64,000 bases of DNA from Stichopus chloronotus (lineage: Eukaryota; Echinodermata; Holothuroidea; Aspidochirotida; Stichopodidae): NCBI GenBank assembly GCA_021234535.1, contig CM037845.1, positions 9,044,143 through 9,108,142 of the forward strand, in the 5' to 3' direction. Under the pieces are notes generated by a model that ran no database searches, was not told where the DNA came from, and was given only the letters and a program-made list of their open reading frames with translations. The first letter of the stretch is position 1. Each line of letters begins with the position of its first letter. This document shows positions 1 through 15,427 of the stretch, piece by piece. The position numbers were made by a program, and so were the translations under genes.

Positions 1-25
1 GGAGTGCAATGTGACGTCGAGTTTC
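1..25 (+). CDS. Tail of an SRCR exon cut by the window edge
   Basis: The first bases read GVQCDVEF plus one base, followed by a strong GTAAGT donor at 26-31. The pattern hydrophobic-x-C followed by a short linker ending in phase 1 is exactly how the complete SRCR exons downstream end. The 25 bases are short, so this rests on position, phase and donor rather than on length. Confidence 0.6.
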
Positions 26-3000
26 GTAAGTTTCAAAAAAAAAAATGAAAGAAGGCTTACATGCCCTTCCTCTTTTATTCACTTTCCAAGTAAAAAATAA
101 AAAGTAAACATCAAAGGTCGTGTGACACGAAAATGACATTTTAGAGTATTGGGTGCATTAATTATTGGAAGTGCTAAAAATAGCCACAACGTGCATCAAA
201 TTCCATCAAAAGATTGACAATTAGATATGAACAAAATTCCAACGGATTTTCACCCAGGGGGTTTACTTTACAATTTCTGTATGAAGTAAACTCTTTCATA
301 GATGCATATCCCACTACCTGTGAATGGATTAGCTGATGACGAAGCTTGATATGTTGTAAAAGTGGGCAATTTTCTCTCTTTATTGATAGAAACCATATCC
401 CAATAGCCTGTTTCGTGTGCAATGCAGGGAATGTTTGAGAAATATCTAATTCAAAATAGTACATTGTAATATTGAAATTCTGAAATGTCACTCAGAAGCA
501 ACTTATTCAATATCTTTCGTACTTCATTCTAGTCTTGACTGTCTTAAATCAGAAATATGACAAATTGTTTATTAGAGAATTGAAATTCTTATTACTTTTT
601 GGCAAAATGTGAAAGTTAATCCAAAATAAGTATTCATGTCAAATTTCAACTTGAAATAAAATGTTCCAATTTCAAGGAACAACAAAGAATTATGATTTCA
701 AATATCATTTTGTAACGTTAAGACGACTAGAAGTCTCTCTTGACAGGAGAAGTTACTTCTCCAAACAGCAGTATTTTGAGTAATGAATAAGACATTGATA
801 GGGGGAGGGGCTGGACAGCGAAAAATTATTTGCTTTGAAATTCATTTAAGAACCACTTATCTTGAAAGTTGAATAGTTCTTTTCAAATCATACACCCTTA
901 ACGAATAAATGATCATTTCATATTGCTTCTCAGAGTCTTAATTTGTTCTAGGCCGGTAGTTTCAGATATCCTTTCCATGATGTAAATGTCAATTTATGTT
1001 CTCAAATAATATTGATATGTCCAGTTGTGTCCTCAGATGGTACACTGGTTTTTTTACCTTTTTTTTTAATTATCAGTGTTCGCAAATTGCATCAAGAAGA
1101 ATATGTGAAACACTTTTAATGTGGGTTTTTCAATCTTAAACAATCATAGCTGGAGGAGAACAGAATGGGGACGTACGTTTAGTTGATGGGAGAGAGCCAC
1201 ATGAAGGTACGCTGGAGGTTTTCTACGGAGGTGCGTGGGGGACAGTATGTGACCATGAGTGGGATCTGCGCGATTCCGATGTCGCTTGTCGGATGCTTGG
1301 TTACGGTCGCGGACAAGTCGCGAATCTAAATATCAGTGACCACGGCCGCGAGGGAGGTCTGATAATGTTGAACGACGTGGACTGCCATGGCTACGAGGAG
1401 ACCCTGAGTGATTGTTCCCATTCTAGATGGCTTGAGCACGACTGTGAACATCACGAGGATGTTGGAATACGATGCGCAAGCTCAGAGAGTAAGTATTGGA
1501 AACTGCTACGTAAGTATTGTAAGTACGTATCGCATGTTTCCTTTTTTTTTTTTATTTCCCTCTACTCTTAGTAATCTATTTCAGTAACTTCTTCAGTGGA
1601 AGAATATATTGCTCCGATAGAGGCCTAACATAAGATTTCGATTAGATTGAGATAAATCTTGAAAACTATTTAGGTAATAAACGGTGAACTAGCCAATGAA
1701 TTAGCATACATAGGAATACAATGTCTAGGATATATCACACTTATTGCAAACTGATTGCAATTGCCTGTTTTTTTTTTGGGGGGGGGGGTGGTTGGTTGGA
1801 GTTAAGTTTGATATTAGAAAGAAATTTCCAGAGTAGCTTGACAACTGCTTCCGCAAGTACCTTGAATGCATGTTTTAACTGGCAATCGGAGGCTTCATAA
1901 ATGAATGAAAATTTTTTTTTTTCACTGAGGGCATTTCAAAACCCATGTGAACATCTTGTTCTTAACTCAAGATATTGCAGTTTGAAGAAAGGTTTTTCTG
2001 GATCAAGCTTAGCAAAATGTCATGTAACATGTACTGGCAAATTATTGCAAGAAATACTTGTTTATAATGATATACCATTACGATATTCGCTTTGATCCAG
2101 TGGTTTCTGAGGGGGCAATTCGACTTTTTAATGGCACGATATCAATGGACACAGAAGGCAGGGTTGAGATATATCACAACCAGACGTGGGGTTCAGTTTG
2201 TGCAGACTACTGGGGAATGGCTGACGCTGTGGTCGTCTGCAGACAGCTGGGATTCTCCGGGGCACTGGCAGCTGTAACTGACGGTACCTATGGTAGCAGT
2301 GGCGCAGGATCTGATGGGATGACTTTAAACAGAGTTTCTTGCCGTGGTACGGAGGGCCAGATATTAGAATGTCTCCGCTCACCATGGTACTTCATCAACT
2401 GTAGCAGCGCTGTCGAAGCCGCGATTGTGTGTGATACAACGCCAGTGGGTAAGGATGTTTAGGATTTTAAGGATTGTGGAAAATTGGTGCATCAGTATAA
2501 AGGTTCGCTGGGCAGATGAATGACCCTCTGGGTTGTTTGTCATTCTCCTCTAGGAGATTTTGTGTAGTCCAACGTAAGTGTAATAATGTTCAAATATTTA
2601 GATAGAAGCTCTGGCTCACGAATGAACTCAGTGAGTATCCTATTTACCAACTATTTCATTCAATGAACACAAAATCTATCCTACAGGTTTCTTCTTCCTC
2701 TATCTTACCTCCGTTATCCTAGGGACCTGCCAAACTGGCGATGCTCGAATTTTGCCAGATTCCAATGTCGTGGAGGTCTGCTACGCAGGTGCATGGGGAA
2801 CCATCTGTCCTCAAGATTGAGATATCGACGACGGTGACGTCATCTGTCGAGGGATCAACCAGTCTTATGCGTGGAAGGTATCGGAATGGTTCGATGAGGA
2901 AAACATAACATCTGACGTCATTGTGACCAACGTCGGATGCAATGGGAATGAGGGCAGTATAGTAGAATGTGACACCGGAGAGTGGCACTTTAATAGTTGT

Positions 3001-6000
3001 ACTCGCAAGTCATTAGCCAGCGTCTACTGTTCAGAAAATGGTACGTAACATCAACTAAAGATCCCAGTACAGAGGAGCTGGTTTGTAATCTATTGTACTC
3101 TTGTTTTTAATTACAGCACCAAATGTAACGTCAACAACTACACGTATAGTTTAACTGAACGTAGCTCTGTTGTGCTCTGATGCCATGTAAAAAAGTAATT
3201 GACTCCTAAGCGACTTTTTCTCCTTTGGATCTAATTTATGGGCAATCTGACCACACGGAAAGAGTAATCATTTCTTGTGGCACAATATAAACCAGGAGTG
3301 GGCAACCTTTTTTAATGAACGGGCCAGATGCGAGGGGTGAAATATTGCTCGGGCCGCACTTGGCCCACTACCTGCTATTCAAAGCCTTGATTCTGAGGAC
3401 ATTTATGCAATACTAATATAAATTCAGAAAAACACAATCTCATTCCTCTGTTGATAATTAATAAGAAAATATAGGCCTACCTGACAGAATTTAATGAACC
3501 ACCTGGCACTGATGATTTTTTTCTTCTTTTTCCTGAGACATCTCACCGGCCGGGCAGCATGCGGTACGTGGGCCGTAGGTTATTATATTTATATTTTTCT
3601 TTGACAGCTGTGCAGTGTCCCTTCTTTTTTTTAGAATTTCCAAGTTACTCATATAGTCGTGGGTTACGCATGCATATTGCGATCTCTTTTCCCCAGATAC
3701 TACCAGGATTCGATTGGTTGAAGGGTCCGTCCCCAACGAAGGACGCCTGGAAGTGTTCTATGGCGAATGGGGAAGCGTCTGTGACGAAGGATTTGATTTA
3801 TTCGACGCTCAGGTAGTGTGTCGTGGACTTGGATACAGAGGAGCGTTCGCGGTCAGGAAGGGTGCATACTTTGGTGAGGGCACAGGTCAAGTGTGGTTCG
3901 AGAGGCTAGACTGCATGGGAACGGAGAGGACGGTGTACGAATGCCGGAAAAGTGAGTGGGGAGTAACTGAATGTTCCCATGCAAGAGATGTTGGTGTCAT
4001 ATGTGTGCCTGACTACGAGGAGGAAGGTAAAGACATATTCTTTTCTCGTTTTCCTCAACCCCTTCTCTCTCCACGAATCTACTCTCCTCGTGTCAGTTGT
4101 TGGGTTGGTAAACCGCGGTTTATTTACAGTTAGTTTAGCGTCAACTTACTTTGTTTTTATTCTTGATATCGATTTCCCAAAACGTAGATGTCGATCGAAT
4201 GGTTTGTTTAAATGATATCCTCACAGCTGTGACCACATCTTCTAAAATGTACATGTTTCGTATAACCGTTATCCACTTAAGTTACGTTTCACTGTCGAAT
4301 ACTTCATTTCTATACGTCCAAAGTGTGAGCCGCTTTTCTTTGATTTTTTTTTTTAATATGATATCAATATTTCTGCTTGAAGGATCTGAAATGGAGCTAC
4401 GCTTGAGGGACGGCATAGAGGGTGATTTCGAGGGTCGAGTAGAGGTATTCCACGGGGGTGAATGGGGTACGATATGCGACGACAGATGGACGGACCTCAA
4501 TTTTCAATATCACAGCTACGAAACCGTCTGCAAACAACTCGGGTACGGGGCAGCGAAAAGTGGGTCCAAGTACGGGAAAGGTAGCGGTCCCATCATGCTA
4601 GATGAAGTTTCTTGTTCATGTTCAGACAATCATCTCTCCGACTGTGACCACGACGGATGGTACCAGCACGACTGTACACATGACGAGGACGTTGGCGTCC
4701 GGTGCTATCAGGCTGGTAAATATATGACTTACTTCACTCCTTACCTACCTGCCCCAACACAACAAATGCTCTCTCATCTTGGCATTCCGTAATCCTTTTG
4801 TGCTGAGCGTTACCAGGATCACATCATGTTGGGAGCTTATTGTTATGTTGCAAGGCCATTATTATCTAGAATATATGGCCTTGATCTGATTGTGTTTTTT
4901 GTCTTAAGGGGTTACAAGTTACCTTTAGCAAACGAGCTATCCGTGAGGTTTAAAACAAAGAAAAAGACGGTAAACTTTCCATCTTTACAAGTTTCTCTTT
5001 GCTAAACACCGAATGCGCTACCTCTTCCAGTCTCTTTCATTTTATTTTAGCACACCACTATGGTAAAATTGCAAACAACAGTGTGCTGTTTATACCAACT
5101 CAGTTGTTCAGGGGTACATGGAAATGACAAGGGATGTGTGAATCGCTGAACGAAATTTCACAGGGCGTGAATTACGACAGGCACGATGAGAATCCAACTA
5201 CGAATCCTGTCTTTCATGCCACATTATGACAAACAAAAAATGTGGTATTATCTTGTGGTCAACATCCTGGTCGTGACTAACAGTGATACGGTATAGACAC
5301 CAAGTGCAACGCTTCCTTTCACCGTATATCGCTTCATGGATCGGATATTAGTTGCCTTGTCCAAAGATGAAATAACAATTTGAAATTGTAACAAAAATAA
5401 TCAAATGTAGTACGAAATAATTTTAACGGTCTAAAATTACTTCCATTGAATGCAGCGTCCTACCGATCCCGTCTCCGTAACGGACCTGATCCTACCTCCG
5501 GCAGAGTAGAGATATTCGAGGGCGGTACCTGGCACGCGATTGCTTTAGTGAACTTCACCAATATTGAAGCCAACGTGGTGTGTCGCCAAAGAATGTACTA
5601 TGGCGGGGCGGTCAGTGTGTATTCCGAACCTTCTCCTGTCGTGGGCGAATATGTTCCTTACTTTAACGGTATGTTCACCTGCACCGGAAAGGAATACTGG
5701 CTAGAGGAATGCGCAATGACCCCGGTGGATGTCACCGATATCACCGAAGGATTTGAGCCAGCGTTTGTAACTTGTCGCGAGACCAATGGTACGTGATCGT
5801 TGTTTTGTTTTAAGCAATAATGCCTTTGTTTTCTTGAAGTAATTTTGTATCAAATTAAATGTATAAATTGGAGAATTATGGGTCAATCAAAATGGGAAGC
5901 CAAAATAAGAACTGACCATAGTTTTCCTTTAAAATGCCAGACAGTCTATTTTCAGATGCCTAGTGATTCACAAACGCACACCATATTTATGATGTGTATT

Positions 6001-7054
6001 GCAACAAAATGTGCACATATATTCAGAAGTGGGGAACCAGGGGCATTGTTGGCTCAATCCTCCAATGAAAAAGGTGGAAAGCTCATCCCCAGCCCCCCCC
6101 CCCCCTGTTGCCAAGTGATCCAAGGATAAATGAAAGAGAATGCATAATTCATTGTGACTCTTGTAAATCTTCTCATGTGACATGTAATACCGCGGAACGT
6201 CCGCATGCCGTTATTCGTACGTTAATTGGGATTTACTTCAACTTCAGTTTTCCTTTGTTCTACTGAGGTTCAACTTCTTGCAAATTGTCATGGCCTTAGG
6301 TCAGTTTTATCACCCCATGCTGTGATAATCCACATGGTCAATTAAACATCGTTCTCCTAAAGTAATTCAGGTGTGTCAATCCAATGTCTAGGCTTTCTTG
6401 AGCTGCCTGGCAAGGGGTATTAGGTGTCATGTTTATCGTAATACATGTGTAATTGAGCATGAAAGAGGGTCTGTTGAACGCGTTAGCATGGTTTTAGCAC
6501 GATTATATCGTCATGGAAAATGCCGTTTCCTGCTATATGGGGGCTTGCAAAGTTCACTTCTTTTTTTCTTTTTTTGTCTACTAAGCGCCAGCTGATGGTA
6601 GTGCTCCGCTTAGATAGTCCTTCGGGTTCCTATATCCTGCAGGTACTCAGCCAATAATCCAATTTTTGCTTTTGCTTAATTTGGTCGTCACTATTTACAA
6701 AAATCAGATACAAATTTGCAGGTTCTTATGAGCCATGGTATTTCTTTGAGAGAGTTCAGTGTATGTAAAAGCAAAAATCTGAAAATTTAAGCATCTTTTG
6801 AAAAATATGAAACTGAAACAAAATAACTTGAGTTATCTAAAAATTTTAAAGCTAACGCTACACGTGCTACTATCCAATTTGCTTTCGGAACATAGATATC
6901 AAGACTTGTAAGTCTTTCTCCTTTGATTTTTTGTCTTCTACTTCATTTGATAGAGCTGAGAGGAGGACAGACAGCTGCAATTGTCATCGTAACTGTCACG
7001 ACGGGATTACTAATTGTAGGTATCGTTGTTTTCATCTCAACCAGAAACAGATGA
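1..7054 (+). CDS. Multi-SRCR-domain transmembrane receptor gene, 3' part (5' end outside window)
   Basis: Gene-level entry. Exons read: 1-25 (end of an SRCR exon), 1150-1488, 2101-2448, 2723-3040, possibly 3117-3143, 3697-4026, 4383-4715, 5456-5788 and 6954-7054. Every SRCR exon is flanked by AG and GT, has a length divisible by three, and starts and ends in phase 1. Exons can therefore be skipped or duplicated without changing frame. Scavenger receptor cysteine-rich domains are extracellular, disulfide-bonded recognition modules. Vertebrate group B SRCR domains are usually single-exon, as here, but most of these copies have six cysteines. The last exon gives one membrane helix and stops after TRNR, so the receptor has almost no cytoplasmic tail. 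One exon carries an in-frame TGA (2818-2820), so this locus is either partly pseudogenised or skips that exon. The domain family is certain; the specific orthologue is unknown. Confidence 0.85.
26..1149 (+). other. Intron, no recognisable content
   Basis: AT-rich sequence between two SRCR exons. I saw no coding segment, tandem array or transposon end in it. It ends in an acceptor at 1148-1149. Confidence 0.5.
1150..1488 (+). CDS. SRCR domain exon A1
   Basis: 113 codons, phase 1-1. The translation runs from GDVRLVDG through LEVFYGGAWGTVCDHEWDL and DVACRMLGYG to DVGIRC, the full SRCR core. Six cysteines sit at the C2, C3, C5, C6, C7 and C8 positions (WGTVC, VACR, VDCHG, LSDCSH, HDCEH, IRC). 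The histidine-rich stretch near C7 (LEHDCEHHEDVG) is typical of the family. The donor is GTAAGT directly after the codon triplet ending in AGA. Confidence 0.93.
2101..2448 (+). CDS. SRCR domain exon A2
   Basis: 116 codons, phase 1-1, with acceptor at 2099-2100 and donor GTAAGG at 2449. It contains AIRLFNGT, RVEIYHNQTWGSVCADYWG, VVVCRQLGFSGA and six cysteines ending at AIVCD. Three NxS/T sequons (NGT, NQT, NCS) suggest glycosylation of the extracellular domain. It is slightly longer than its neighbours because of a serine/glycine-rich loop (GTYGSSGAGSDG). Confidence 0.93.
2723..3040 (+). pseudogene. SRCR domain exon A3 with a premature TGA
   Basis: 106 codons between a good acceptor (2721-2722) and a GTACGT donor (3041), still phase 1-1. 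The frame reads VVEVCYAGAWGTIC, then PQD, TGA at 2818-2820, then DIDDGDVICRG and on to ASVYCSENG. In the usual SRCR pattern the TGA position is a conserved Trp, so a single TGG to TGA change explains it. No other stop or frameshift is visible. The core is diverged (about 10 residues shorter, with additional cysteines in the N-terminal part). It could be a decayed exon, an exon now skipped, a null allele or a sequencing error. Confidence 0.75.
3117..3143 (+). CDS. Possible 27-base linker exon
   Basis: A TTTTTAATTACAG acceptor precedes a stretch reading APNVTSTTTR-like residues. A possible GTATAG donor would keep phase 1-1 and a length of 27 bases. Thr-rich linkers between SRCR domains are common. 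The donor is weak and the exon is tiny, so this is tentative. Confidence 0.3.
3293..3581 (+). mobile_element. hAT-type non-autonomous element, right end truncated
   Basis: The left edge begins CAGGAGTGGGCAACCTTTTTT and is followed by GGGCCAGATGCG and GGGCCGCACTTGGCCC. This is the well-known 5' end pattern of hAT-family transposons, recognised from memory. The right part (ATGCGGTACGTGGGCCGTAGGTT, about 3559-3581) matches the usual interior of the opposite terminus. It stops before the expected GCCCAC...CTG terminal bases. No transposase is present. It lies in the intron about 115 bp before exon A4. Confidence 0.7.
3697..4026 (+). CDS. SRCR domain exon A4
   Basis: 110 codons, phase 1-1. The acceptor follows a TTTTCCCC tract and the donor is GTAAAG at 4027. 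It reads TTRIRLVEGSVPNEGRLEVF, then YGEWGSVCDEGFDLFDAQVVCRGLGYRG, and ends CSHARDVGVICVPDYEEEG. All six cysteines are present. This is a well-preserved SRCR domain with an acidic linker at its end. Confidence 0.93.
4383..4715 (+). CDS. SRCR domain exon A5
   Basis: 111 codons, phase 1-1, acceptor at 4381-4382, donor GTAAAT at 4716. It reads MELRLRDG, GRVEVFHGGEWGTICDDRWTDL, then TVCKQLGYGAAKSGSKYGKGSG, IMLDEVSCSCSD and HDCTHDEDVGVRC. Seven cysteines are present: the usual six plus one extra in SCSCSD, which could be free or form an unusual bond. A short insertion (NFQYHSYE) lies between the C2 and C3 regions. Confidence 0.93.
4716..5455 (+). other. Intron, nothing recognised
   Basis: 740 bases between SRCR exons A5 and A6. 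I see no exon, tandem repeat or clear transposon end here. Confidence 0.5.
5456..5788 (+). CDS. Divergent SRCR domain exon A6 lacking one disulfide pair
   Basis: 111 codons, phase 1-1, acceptor at 5454-5455, donor GTACGT at 5789, open throughout. The SRCR fold is recognisable from GRVEIFEGGTW, EANVVCRQRMYYGGAVSVY, FTCTGKEYWLEECA and AFVTC. WGTVC is replaced by WHAIA and the C7 segment has no cysteine. The four remaining cysteines are those of C3-C8 and C5-C6, so the missing two are the partners of one disulfide. This is the membrane-proximal domain. Confidence 0.85.
5789..6953 (+). other. Intron before the transmembrane exon
   Basis: 1165 bases with a short poly-C run near 6094-6106 and a T-rich tract near 6560-6577. 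No coding exon was recognised. Confidence 0.45.
6954..7054 (+). CDS. Transmembrane and terminal exon of the + strand SRCR gene
   Basis: After an acceptor at 6952-6953 the phase-1 frame reads ELRGGQT. A strongly hydrophobic segment of about 22 residues follows (AAIVIVTVTTGLLIVGIVVF), then IS, TRNR and TGA at 7052-7054. The phase matches the SRCR exons. The helix followed by basic residues is a type I anchor with a minimal cytoplasmic tail. No donor site is evident inside the exon, so this is probably the natural end. A tail-encoding alternative exon downstream was looked for and not found. Confidence 0.75.
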
Positions 7055-9755
7055 CTTCAGCTTCTTTTGCCAGGGGAGAGGCTCTCAATAGGCTACCGTG
7101 CCATGAAACGGCAGTTGACATGCATCTCCCAGGACTCAAATCTCCATCAGCTCTCAATCTATTTATCTATTTCTGTTTCTCCGATTTTAAAAGTTTCCGA
7201 TCTTCCTGTTCATCTTATGACGATGAACAAGCAGTTTTATTGGACACATGAAGTGTAGACTTATCACAACTATCAAAACCTTGCACGACATGTCCATGTT
7301 GAGTTAACATTTCAGCAAAAAAGCTTTTCCTCGTTCAAGTTATTCTTCTCTTTGTTTTTCGAAAATTAAGTTTTTAAGGTCAACAAATCGAATATTCCTT
7401 GAGAGTGGCTTCAATTGTACAAATGGAAGCTAATCGTGATCACCTCAATTTGAAATATCTATGATATCTATGAAGTACTTTAAAGAGACTTTAATACATT
7501 TTCTTAAGTTTGTTTTAGCTGTAACAAGATGCTGCCTGCAAGGCACTTCAAATAACAAAATATCATTCCCGTCGTATCGAAAGGATTGGCTATGTACGAA
7601 TTGAATCTCGTGGCTGACTTTGCTACAAAATGACGTTCATCTTGGAGGAGGGAAATTTGAACCGACGTCAATTGTTCATGCCCGTATGACATTATTTTGT
7701 GTTTTGTGTGACCGTTATGGGCATGAGCATGCTATTGACATTGTTGTTTTAATAATAAGCTGTTTGATAGATTAAAGCTGAAAGATGCAAAATCACTTGA
7801 AATGTTTGTATATTACACGTTGTGGTCTCGACTTTGTCAGTGCTACACCTCTATAGCCTGACATTGAAAACATTGAGTTATAGTAGCGATCGAATATCTC
7901 AGTGTCTCATGAAGCAAGCACGTTAAGGTAAGCTATTTCTTGGTAAAAGCAGTCGAAAGCATATTATACATAGACGAGTCTTTAACAGGATATCTCGATA
8001 AAAATCAAAGTACTTTTAGCGGGATCATTTGAAGTGATATTTCTAATGTCTGGATGTGCAAAAAAAAATGGTCTCAACTCCAACACCCACGTTAACTTGG
8101 TTCGTACTCATAACTTTAGTGTTTCAATATGACGGACAAATGTCGTAGAATTAGCCCTAGTATTTCCTTCGGTTCCTACACTGTTTCTTGCTGTCTCTCT
8201 GGTTACAAATGGCCTGTAAAACTCCTATACTGATCTACATAAGATCTAGTCTTTCGACGTGGATTCCTGGCTATTCTTTACTCTGATACGTCAGAGGTGA
8301 GGAGAAAAGATAAAGCGGATATTATAGTCCCACCTTGTTTTTCAACCTTAGGTTAAAGCTGCTAATAAACACACGAATAACCACTTCAAAATATGTAAAA
8401 AAACTCTAAGCAACTCATATATTACGTTTGAAATCATACTTCAAACGATAGTAACCATAACGAAAAATGGATTTTACATCGTCGACTCGTCTTTGATATA
8501 CAAACGATGAAGAATACGGTTGTTTTTCATAGTGTATTAGCAGATTCGTACTTTCCAAGATTTTATATTTATCTATAAAACAGAGAGTATTCTTCTATTT
8601 ATAATACATTATATACATTCCATTGTGTCTGTTTGCTTGTTTAAGGAAAAGAAAAAATGTATAAATTAAGCAAGTGAAGGTCACTCAAACAATTGCTGTT
8701 CTTTATAATTTAAAGACACTTTCCCTCGACCCGACCATCCAAGGAGGTGTTGCATAAGTACCGTTTTATAACATACAAACGAAGGCAGTCAGAACTGGTA
8801 CAGAACTGGTCCGTTGTGCGGATTAGATAGGAAGAGAATGCCTTTCATGATTTACCTTGCAATAAGGCACCATGTCCCCCCACACACACACACACCGAAG
8901 GTCTCTATTATAGTGTGTGAGTCAACATTAAAGGTTAATGGTGGTGTGTCACCTTAAGTATAAAGTGAATGGTTGAGGAGTTCCATTGTCCAACTTTGTT
9001 CTATCGTCTTCCTTCTCGATTTTCCTCCATTGCAGTTCGAAAGCGTCTCCAGTCTTTACATTGTGGGAATATGTCTTTAAGGTAAAACTGGGAACGTAAT
9101 AAAAATGACCTCATAAAAAAAGAATAATGACATAGAAAAACAATGCTTCAAGACGGTGCAAGTGCATCCCAATTAAGTCTCATCACATTTAATTAAGTAA
9201 AAAAAAAAGGAAAAGAGAAAAATTGCATTGACAGCATTCCATGCGCTTGAGAATTGCAACAATGGTACCACGTGATTACTTAAATTGCATAGTCAATATG
9301 CGATGCACGAAAATTTTCTCTTCAAGGTCTTAAGAGATGAAACTCTTAATTCTCCATGTGCAAGGTTTCTTCAATTACTAATGAACGAAATGTCTTGGAA
9401 ATTTATGTCACACTTATTTTATTTCGGTCGTCTCACCGAAAGTCACAAAATTGCTCACCTTTGTCGTGGGGGAAGACGGAACTGATTAATCTTAAATCTC
9501 CATACGTTCACTCTTATATTACTCAGTGATGTATGTAACATCAAATGTTTCAATGCATAAAATTTTAGATAAACAAAGTCTAGCCAATTTAGAATAGAAT
9601 AATTAACCAAGCAAGCCAATTAGTCAGCAACTAAACGCGGGGTTATAAATATCTGTTCAAGCCACCTGGATTCACCTTTGGGTTCTTTTTCGAAAAGCAA
9701 AAGGAGTCATATCTGAAGCAAAACTTAACGATGAATTTATGATTTTCACGATGTG
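7055..9755. other. Intergenic region between two convergent SRCR genes
   Basis: 2.7 kb with no convincing exon on either strand. It holds a short CA run near 8881-8896. Candidate AATAAA hexamers exist in the AT-rich background but none could be tied to either gene. Confidence 0.5.
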
Positions 9756-13692
<3,937 letters not shown>

Positions 13693-14817
13693 CTGGTGAG
13701 AATTAAGAGCGAAAAAAAAAAACAAGAAGAATTTTAAGAACAATTCCGCCTGCTTTTACGTAATATCGTTGAGGTTAATGCCGTATTGCTGTAATAGAAA
13801 ACAATAGAAACAAATTTACAAAATAGGTAAATGAATGCACCAGGATGTGCCAAGCAAGTTCTCCTAACATTCAAGTTACTACTTGGATTAGACAAAACAC
13901 TGGCACCAGAGTTTGGGGGCAAATGTGCTGTTGTAATGAGAGGTCTGGTAAGCAGTGGGATTGGTTCTGTCTAGTGGGGTGGGTTTAATAGGATCGGTGG
14001 GCTGGGCCTAATAGAACCAGTGGTGTGGGTTTAATAGAACCAATGGGCTGGGCTCAACAGGAATGTCATTGAACTTTGCAACTTTTGACCTCTTTGCAAT
14101 TTCCATTGTCCCAGGTTCCCTCATGCGTCCGAATGTACATATCACCACGGAGAATAACGTATAATGGGGTGAATTTAAGGGTGTTTGTAGCTTATGTAGC
14201 TTAAAGAGACATGTTTTGAGAGACCTTTGTTGTTATCAGGGCGCTGCTTATAGTATGCCGAAGTTACGAAATCCATACTGATTATGAAGCTGCCCGTGTT
14301 TGTATGCGTAAGGTTCAAATTACATTCGCCATTGCTCTTTATTTATCTTGGCAGTAAACTATTTTGGTCGCCTCAAACAAGGCACCTTTATAGGGTAGGT
14401 GTTTACTTCAGATCGCGGCCACTCTAAATGTTTATTTTTTTTTTTCGTTTATTTGCGTTTTGGTGCTCTTCGGCCTATACAAGCCACTCGGATGATCTGT
14501 TTCTTATGTAACCGTTTGAAAAAAATGTGGACTCACAGTTCCCAATGTCCAGTGATATAAAAGTAAGAGAAGTGTCCAATTGATAGAAAGGAATATGTAT
14601 GTGCACAAAGATAGTGCAGGTTCTACTTTGAAATTGTCTCACAAAGTCGTGAGTTGTTATATGATGAATAAGCAGCGGCGGGGCTGCGGGTGTGTGTGTA
14701 CTCGGTGGCACCCGGTAAATGTGAAATGGTACTCCCAAAGAAAAAAGGTTGGGAACCTTGGAGTACGGTCAACCGAAAAAATAAATGGTATAAAAATAAG
14801 TAATATACCTCTCTTGG

Positions 14818-15427
14818 GACTTAATTTTCCACCCAGAGATATGCTTAAACCTCAAAGCTTCCGGGGGCTTCGCCCCCAGGACCCCGACCGGGGTTTTGCC
14901 CCTGGACCCCACCAGGGGCCCTACGGCGGGCCCCTGGACCCCACCCCCACGGCCTCGCGCTTCCCGCTCGGTTTCTTTCCTAGAATTTCTTCTCGGAAAA
15001 TCTTTGCCCCCAACATTGTCCTCTGCCCTCAGTTTGCCCCCCCCCCCCAAGTCTGACATTCTGGCGCCGCCACTGTGAATAAGATAGGATTCACCAAGGA
15101 GTGCATGACAATGGTGGCACCAGGAGAGGGGTAGAACCTCCATCCTCCATTTGCCCCTCCTTCGTTGGGGAACAGCTGGAGACCCTCCACCCAAAAGAAA
15201 TTGTTGGGGCGCATGAATTTTCGCAAGAAGCGGGAGTTTAGCAAGGGGGGTCAGGGGACCCCCTGGTGATCCTTCCAGATGATTTTAATTTATTCGGCTA
15301 TTCCTCTAAGTTGACAAGATGAAGTATCCCTCATAAGATCCACGGGCAAAGTCCCAGTGGGGGCACAAGAGGGAAATCCCTCGGAAGCTCAAAGGTTTTA
15401 GCATATCTCTGGATAAAAAATTAAGTC
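14818..15427. mobile_element. Foldback / MITE-like element with GC-rich core
   Basis: The left arm at 14818-14873 (GACTTAATTTTCCACCCAGA...) is the near reverse complement of the right arm at 15379-15427 (...TCTCTGGATAAAAAATTAAGTC). Between them lies a GC-rich core with nested palindromes such as GGGGGCTTCGCCCCC and CCAGGGGCCCTACGGCGGGCCCCTGG. A CAGTGGCGGCGCCAGA-like segment lies at about 15060-15075 (reverse strand). Base composition is very different from the surroundings. It has no ORF with a recognisable transposase. Confidence 0.7.

Noticed and set aside
2818..2820. TGA as a selenocysteine codon
   Set aside because: SRCR receptors are not known selenoproteins, the site normally holds Trp, and no SECIS-like element was recognised. 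Nonsense mutation or exon decay is simpler.
14580..15194. Pro/Gly-rich open frames around 14.6-15.2 kb on both strands
   Set aside because: They arise from the GC-rich palindromic core of the foldback element, not from a gene.
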